Assembly (NCBI GenBank): GCA_015680685.1
Contig: MNCI01020368.1
Span: 94,631-158,630 of the forward strand
Direction of reading: 5' to 3'
From: Gnetum montanum
Lineage: Eukaryota > Streptophyta > Gnetopsida > Gnetales > Gnetaceae
Length of the DNA stretch: 64,000 bases
Program-made: the position numbers and the translations under genes
The notes under the pieces: generated by a model
What the model saw: the letters and a program-made list of their open reading frames with translations, nothing else
What the model was told of the DNA's origin: nothing
Database searches by the model: none
Shown: positions 58,291 to 64,000 of the stretch, one piece after another
Numbering within the stretch: position 1 is the stretch's first letter
How the letters are laid out: the number at the start of each line of letters is the position of its first letter

Positions 58291-58299
58291 TGAGACACC

Positions 58300-59690
58300 A
58301 AAAAATATCGAATTTGTTAATGATTTTCTTGAAATTAAGGTGAAATATTAAGGACATTGGCACATATAAAGATGTCCTAGGGTAATTGCATGGAGTTCAA
58401 AGGCATTATGAATGATAATGATGTAAATTTTAACAATTATAAATTTGGCAGTTATGAAGAAAAAGGAGTGTAATTGTACATTGGAACTTGAAACTTAAGA
58501 GGGATAATAATAGGGAAAGAAAGTTATGAAAAATTAAGCTAAGGGTTAGAAATTGTGTGTTCTAGCTAGAGAATTAATGAAGATTACAACAAAATTACAC
58601 TAGTGGGTCTACCCCAAAGCAGGTTTCAACCTATTATGCCCTTGTGTAATCACACTTAAAGTGTCCGTGGGCACTAGAAGGATTAGAGGTAATTTGCACT
58701 AACTCCACAAAACACACACATGTAAATATCACTGAAATGACATGAAAATTCTATGCTACACAAGACATGAGCTACAATTACACGAATAGTGAGATGAGAC
58801 GAAGTATAGAAAGGGATCGTAGAGATTGGGACATGAGGTAACTAACCTAGGGCACAATGAATCCTGCGTGTAAAGCATGATTAATGTGTTATTAACCCAT
58901 CATTCCAAGATCAGGACCAAGTCCATCCTTCTAATCAGTGACATCGCATTGTTTCATCCCATGATGAACAACTATGAGAGTACCATGACAACAAGGTGTA
59001 TGATCCTTGGCATTTAGTACAAGGGAGGAGCGATTTTTGTTTTATGGCACTTTTCTTTTTCTTTTCTTTTCTATTTTTTATTTCTTTTTTTACTTTACTG
59101 AATCTAGAGAAGCCGCCAACCTTCAAGCATGGGTGCATGTATTTCCAATGGGACCCTCTAGAATAGCTTTTGATTTTCAAGTGCCCTTTTGATTACTCTT
59201 ACTCCCATTTTTTATTAGATCTACAAGGATCTTAGTACAACCAAGTTACATGATAACATCCACAAATGACACCAAAGAGAATCCACAAGTCCCCTTGATG
59301 TCACACCCTAATCATTCCCTCTTGGTCCATCCTTCTTCATTCTGGGTACAATGACATAAAATTAATTTTAAGTTTTAGAAATTTCAAGAATGTCACAGTA
59401 CCCTCGAAAAGAACCTCTTATTTGTAGAGTGGATGAGTGGGTGTAATGGGCTCACTGTTCCAAATAATTGATCACTCATGACTTAATAACATAGAACACA
59501 CCTCAACCAACCATCCACATGAGTGTTTTATTCGTAGACGAGATTACTTACAAAAACTTAAAAAGACAAAACACACAAAAAGATAAAACAAAAAGTTGAA
59601 AAATGAAAAACTAAAAAAAAAAAAGTTGTAAAATTAAAGAAAATTAAAAATATTTATTAATCCTACTTGTTATTGAAATGGGGGATATCC
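58300..59690 (-). other. Conserved spacer of element F
   Basis: No gene supported. The minus strand carries TTAGTTATGGGGGATATCCC (about 59705), GGGTGTGACATCAAGGGGAC (about 59310) and AAGGGCATAATAGG with CCTGCTTTGGGG (58642-58610), corresponding in order to spacer blocks of A and B. T-rich repeats (59640-59550) correspond to the T-rich repeat of B. Confidence 0.6.
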
Positions 59691-59694
59691 CCCA

Positions 59695-61630
59695 TAACTA
59701 ATCGATTGAGTATGGCAAGGATTAATAAATGGAAAATAAGGATCCTTGCATGTTGGAAGTGTTGGGGCTGGTCTATACTTATCCCCTCGGGGTTCACACA
59801 CTTGATTATAATAAGCATAGTGGGGCACTTTATACGATGTAGTTCCTGGATAACTAGTTGACCCACTATGATGTTTGTGACCGTTAGATGGTATGCAAGG
59901 ATTATGATGATGCCTCCCATGGTTGTGTTCATTAGGCTGTATGGTTGTTGGAGTGTTTGATGGTGGCCCTGATAAAATTACATGAGGCATTGGGTTCGAA
60001 GATAAGGGTGCACCACAGTGTGGAACTTGTGCTGGGTTGGAAGATGCAGTGGCCTCAGAATTATGTTTTCCCTTCACCTTTGATGTTGAGGAGGTTGCTC
60101 ACTACTATTGGTAGCAGTAGCACAAGTGTTGTTCGTGGGTTGTTGCGGTGGCACAAACACCTTAGGAATAGTTGGTGGCATTGTGGAAGGAGGAAAAGGA
60201 TGAGAATGTTGAAAGTTAGGAGGAATATAAGGTGTATAAGGTGGTGGTCGTGTTGGAGGTATGGGCTGATAGTATGGTGGAGAATGGTATTGTGGTGAGA
60301 TAGAGTATGGTGGCCCAAAGGGAGAAATAGGATGTTGAATGTGATAAGTGTTTGGATTTGGAAAATATGAAGGGTGCCTCCAGTCTAAGGGTGGTCTCCC
60401 CCACGACTGGGATTGTTGCCACTATGGTCTAACATAGTATCTTTGTACAAACTCTGGATGTAATGTGTTTCCCCAATGCTCATGTATATGTAATAGTATT
60501 TGGCATTGGCCCTTGGGGTGATCGTACAAGCATATGTTGCATTCATACGTGGGATTGGCAATTGAGCACTTATTCCCTTTATTCATTTTTTCCTAATGTC
60601 TAATGTTTTGTCCTACTTCTTGCGTTGTGAAAACTCTATCTCCAATGTTGTTGATATATTCTCCACACTTTTGATACATCCATTCCAACATCTTGTTGAT
60701 CTTTGTCTCAACTTCTTCTAACGATTGTTGTATTGGCAAAGATGATGTTTCCACCTTGAGATTTGTTGATCTCTCCTTGTTATGATCATGGACCTTTGTT
60801 GAGTTAATATTTTGGTCCCATTGATGTTTTTCAATACTTTCCCATCTAGCTAATTCTCCTTCTTCTTTTGCTACCCACTTAATAAGCTCTTGGACTTGAT
60901 GGGTTCGTAGGTTATATAATTGACCTTGGGCATACGTTCCTAAGGTCTCTTTTATTTTATTACGTAGCCCATCAATGATATGCTACATTAGCCTTTCCTT
61001 GGAAAACCCATGGCCTGGACAGTTGTTTAACAGTGCATAATATCTTTCTAAGGCCATGTCCAAGGGTTCATGTTTTGCTTGTTTCCATCCTTGGATTTGT
61101 TTCCTCAAGGCTAACACTCTTGCATAGGTTTGATATTTTTCATTAAAAACTTCTACCATTGTTGACCAGCGTCGTATTGAAATTGGTTTCAACAATCGAT
61201 ACCATACTTTCACTTGGTCAATGAGTGTCATAGGAAAGAGCTTAAGTTTTTGCCAACTGTTATGAATATTATTCCATGTGCAAGCATCGTAGAAGGCTAG
61301 TAAATCTTGATGCGGATCTAAGTCATAGCCTCCTGAAAATTTTGGAAAGTTGTTTAAATCGAGCCTGGGTAGATGGCTCTCTTTACGATGCCTATGTGAG
61401 ATTCGAACAGCCTCTTGTATTTGCGTTAAGCTTGTAGTGGTCAGTGGGGGTGCATCGTCATTGGGTAAGTTATGTCTTTGTGTGTTGTAATGACATTGTT
61501 TTTGTTCATCTTTATAAGAAACTCCCACTTCAGGTTGTATACTCCAATCTTCATCGTCATACAATTCGTTAGTTCTCCAATGAATTTCCTCACTAAGTGT
61601 GGCATTATTATTGTCTTGTAGGAGAGACAT
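59695..61630 (-). pseudogene. gag of element F
   Basis: Minus-strand ATG at 61630 opens MSLLQDNNNATLSEE, and the frame is fully open to 60983, the longest intact gag stretch in the window (215 codons). It includes LYDDEDWS (as in C), LPRLDLNNFPKFSGGYDLDP, VWYRLLKPISIRRWSTMVEVFNEKY and MALERYYALLNNCPGHGF. Beyond it, a Gln/His/Pro-rich tail (60430-59670) is open in a further frame (60077-59670). This Gag would form capsids. With no pol behind it, the element would depend on relatives. Confidence 0.8.
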
Positions 61631-61753
61631 TGTTGTGAAGTTGTGTGTGAAATTAGACGTGACTGTTAAAAATTATTTTTTTTCTAAGAGATATATCGTT
61701 AAGTTATTATACAGCAACCTTGTATGATATAACTAATCTAGATAACTAGCACC

Positions 61754-61773
61754 ATCCCCGACAACGACACCAA
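61754..61773 (-). other. Primer binding site of element F
   Basis: Minus strand TTGGTGTCGTTGTCGGGGAT next to the LTR end: tRNA-Asp-like with few changes. Confidence 0.8.
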
Positions 61774-62740
61774 TGATGAGCGGCGAGGTACCCCTATGCT
61801 CAACCATACGAATACGAGCATTTTCACTCACAATCCGATTGAACTTCGCAAACAGACTAGTTGTGGCACCTAGACAGTTAACCTTAGGTTGTAGTTCGTT
61901 GTCTTTCCACCTGGACTAGTATTTATCATTTGCGACGTATGGTTTAGTCCAGAGTGAGGTGTATGATGTGTTCTAACTCTAATGCTACTCCTAATGGTAG
62001 TGGAAAATAATATTAACTAAGCTAAGCTAGGAGGGAAAGGGTAAGAGAATCTAATCTAGCCTAAAGTGCGATGAGCAACCGATTCCTTGATCAACCGTAC
62101 ACATCTTGGACCTCATGCATGACTACCATTGGGACTACCAAGCGCAGACCCCAAATACACCACTAGGATTACAAAGTGTAGATCCTGGCTACGCCACTGG
62201 GCTACCAAGTAGTCACACTTAAATGCTCGTAACCAAGTCGTACTCGTTCCACTTCTAAGAGTTAATGGTGAGAGACTAATCGCGATGAGTAACCGATTCC
62301 TTGACTAACCGTACACATTTGTAAATGCTTGTAATCAAGTCATACTCACACCGCGCTACGAAAGCAATAAATAACATTAAATAAATAAACAACAAATAAA
62401 TAACAAAGTGAATGCTGCAATGATGAAGTAATCTCGATCTTTATTGTCGGTCATGTGCATGTCCAAGTACAGCACACTCGAATAAAGACACTGTACACTG
62501 CGGGCAGACACTGGAAAAATAAACTAACTCTAGAGGGATCAAACTGTCAAAGTTTCACTACAATCTAATTGGGATCTCGAATAAGGGAGAGCCGCTGCTT
62601 ATTTATAGACATTGCAACGGACTGTGATATCGCATATGCAATATCGCAGGGAAGACGCGATATCGCGTACGCGATATTGTGGGGGATGCGATATCGCGAC
62701 AGATGCAATATCACGGCCCATGCTATATCGCATCCCATCA
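61774..62740 (-). repeat. 5' LTR of element F
   Basis: 967 bp; on the minus strand it starts TGATGGGATG at 62740. A seven-core GATATC array occupies 62740-62620, including GACGCGATATCGCGTACGCG, followed by TATA CTATAAATAAG at 62608-62598. It is close to the LTRs of Z and B. The 62569-62943 open frame runs through the array and is not a gene. Confidence 0.85.
62620..62735 (-). promoter_or_regulatory. GATATC palindrome array in U3 of F
   Basis: Seven GATATC-like cores in about 115 bp, with the 20-bp perfect palindrome GATATCGCGTACGCGATATT mutated only at its last base. It lies directly upstream of the minus-strand TATA box. Confidence 0.7.
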
Positions 62741-62744
62741 AGGC

Positions 62745-63645
62745 CCAATGGTTTTGGGATTCTTTTCAAGTTTTCACCCTTACAACCAATCTTAGAAAAC
62801 CTTGCCTTTGGAGAATGAAAAGGATTAGCCTTACCCTTTTTCAAAAGTACCCAAATGGGTTTTCACTTCCTACTAAAGGCTTCCATTTTTTTGAGAGAAA
62901 ATTGAGTCATTTATATAACGTGAGGGGTGAATTCCCAAATTAGCAATTACAATAGTAGTTTCATCATCAAGGGTAGAAGATCCTCTAGCAAAACAAATAA
63001 ACACCAAAACTAATGAAAAAGTCCCAAGAATTCCTTTAGGGTATCAAAAACAAAAACAAAAAAATAGTTATGTGCAACATTATAAAGTTCATTTAAAATA
63101 GATGGTATGTAGATTTGTAAAAGTAGAAGAACACATAATTTACAAGCACCACATTGGCTCATCTTGCCATGAGTCATGAGTGTTAAACGTTGTCTTCATG
63201 CATTCATAGATGTTTTCCTATAAGTAAAAGTTGGTGAATGATATCAAGACATTTAAAGGAAGAGTTTAGGTACTTCACACAAAAAGTGCAAGCATTCTGC
63301 TTAAGTCGAATCTCCCAAGCAACCTTCATCCAAAATGAAATCTCATGCAAGTGGCTTTGAATGATGGGCCCTTTTGTAATAATTGACTAACATTGATCCC
63401 ACAAAGTCCCAATCCACATGTGCACGAATCAACCTACAGCCTTTGTAAATAGACATTCCTTGAAAAGGTGTGTTGTATTTTCAATCTTCTTATAGAAAAG
63501 AATACACTAGGAGGCCATGGCAAAACCCCATTGCTAGAGTTTTTCCTAAGTGCAACATGATGAGCTAACAACAAGTAAAAAATCATACTTTTGGTCGATA
63601 GCACAACCTTTGAATAAGGTTATTGGGGACCATTTAGGATTGCCA
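62745..63645 (-). pseudogene. LINE-like fragment (C-terminal region after RT)
   Basis: On the minus strand around 63600-63290 a decayed frame reads LLLAHHVALRKN, then THLFKECLFTKAV and WEIRLKQNACTF. The order resembles the zf-RVT end of plant L1-type LINE proteins (HLFFECPFTKAVW, then WKERNxRxF). No RT or endonuclease core is in view, and stops are frequent. The part 62745-63100 is AT-rich with no frame of its own. Assignment is tentative. Confidence 0.45.
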
Positions 63646-63649
63646 ACGT

Positions 63650-64000
63650 TGGAGGCCTCTAGTCCTGTGACCTTTGGAAGTCACAGGAATTGAAGGTGTT
63701 CTTCAAATAAGGTTGAGGTACTTGTTGGTCTCTTACAACACCAGGGCCCATATACTTCCTAATAAACTTAGTGGTTACGAAACAAATTAAACCTAAGTAT
63801 GTGTTTGTTGTTGTGAATGTTGAAATGGTTAGGTTGTGTATGAAATTGTAATTGATTATCATAAAAGAAATTCAGTTATCTTTATCGATATTGTGAGCTA
63901 TTGAAAGTTCTTATTTTGTCAAATCACTTAGTCTATATAGTCCCTATAGTATGTTACTTGTAACAAATAAAATTTCACAAAAATGTTTGAGCACAATTCT
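63650..64000. repeat. Edge of a G-like repeat
   Basis: 63709-63800 matches 28119-28200 in insertion G (TACTTGTTGGTCTCTTACAA against TGCTTGCTGGTCTCTGGCAA, then AACTTAGT...). The rest runs off the window. It is probably another copy of the same LTR family. Confidence 0.5.

Larger units (their letters stand above)
55870..62740 (-). mobile_element. Element F: minus-strand gypsy relative without pol but with accessory gene
   Basis: Read on the minus strand: 5' LTR (62740-61774), primer site (61773-61754), gag (61630 to about 59700), then directly the family spacer (from about 59700), an internal promoter-like segment (58290-58200) and the accessory gene (57738 to about 55870). Protease, RT, RNase H and integrase are absent; gag joins the spacer near 59695. 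The 3' end with tract and LTR is lost at the junction with E. Assigning 55870-58300 to F rests on the shared order with element A. Confidence 0.7.

Overview
The window is plant DNA from a large, repeat-rich nuclear genome. I found no intact host gene: almost every kilobase belongs to an LTR retrotransposon or a fragment of one. Low GC, heavily mutated coding regions, deep nesting and a dominant Athila/Tat-type Ty3-gypsy family with tRNA-Asp-like primer sites fit a slowly purging giant genome. A gymnosperm is plausible, but that is inference and not proven here.

Layout. The backbone is an old minus-strand Ty1-copia element with its 3' part at 1368-1856, its RT at 34353-35700, and its integrase, protease, primer site and 5' LTR at 45212-47457. 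It was split by plus-strand gypsy element A (1857-34352, duplication AGCAT) and plus-strand gypsy element C (35701-45211). Element A was split by minus-strand chromovirus-like element D (8591-25587, duplication CCTAT), which was split by plus-strand gypsy element B (13909-21006, duplication CTAAT). Element A also carries insertion G (28075-30827, duplication AGAAG). Removing the insertions restores continuous reading frames across the A, C, D and G junctions, so the nest copia > A > D > B is well supported. Left of the nest is the 5' LTR of a minus-strand gypsy element (Z, 1-1367). Right of it are a chimeric plus-strand gypsy element (E, 47458-about 55870), a minus-strand gypsy relative without pol (F, about 55870-62740), a LINE-like fragment and the edge of a G-like repeat.

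How the parts work together. The gypsy family (A, B, C, E, F, Z) has the order LTR, tRNA-Asp-like primer site, gag, protease, RT, RNase H, integrase, a conserved non-coding spacer, an accessory gene, polypurine tract, LTR. The accessory gene is best preserved in F (55870-57738, minus) and is recognisable in A and, as a C-terminal remnant, in C. It resembles the putative plant transposon protein domain (Transposase_32 type). Ahead of it lie a splice-acceptor-like sequence and, further upstream, an internal segment that copies the U3 motifs of the same element's own LTR: GATATC palindromes in F, GCATTGATGCAA-type repeats in A. This suggests a second, internal LTR-like promoter dedicated to the accessory gene.

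The other unusual system is in chromovirus D. Its roughly 4-kb leader between 5' LTR and gag carries a decayed, intron-bearing gene on the strand opposite to gag-pol, with its own TATA box (about 22580-24841). The family-wide arrays of GATATC palindromes upstream of LTR TATA boxes, several pol-less derivatives (B, F), and loss of catalytic residues in the remaining pol genes are the other main observations.
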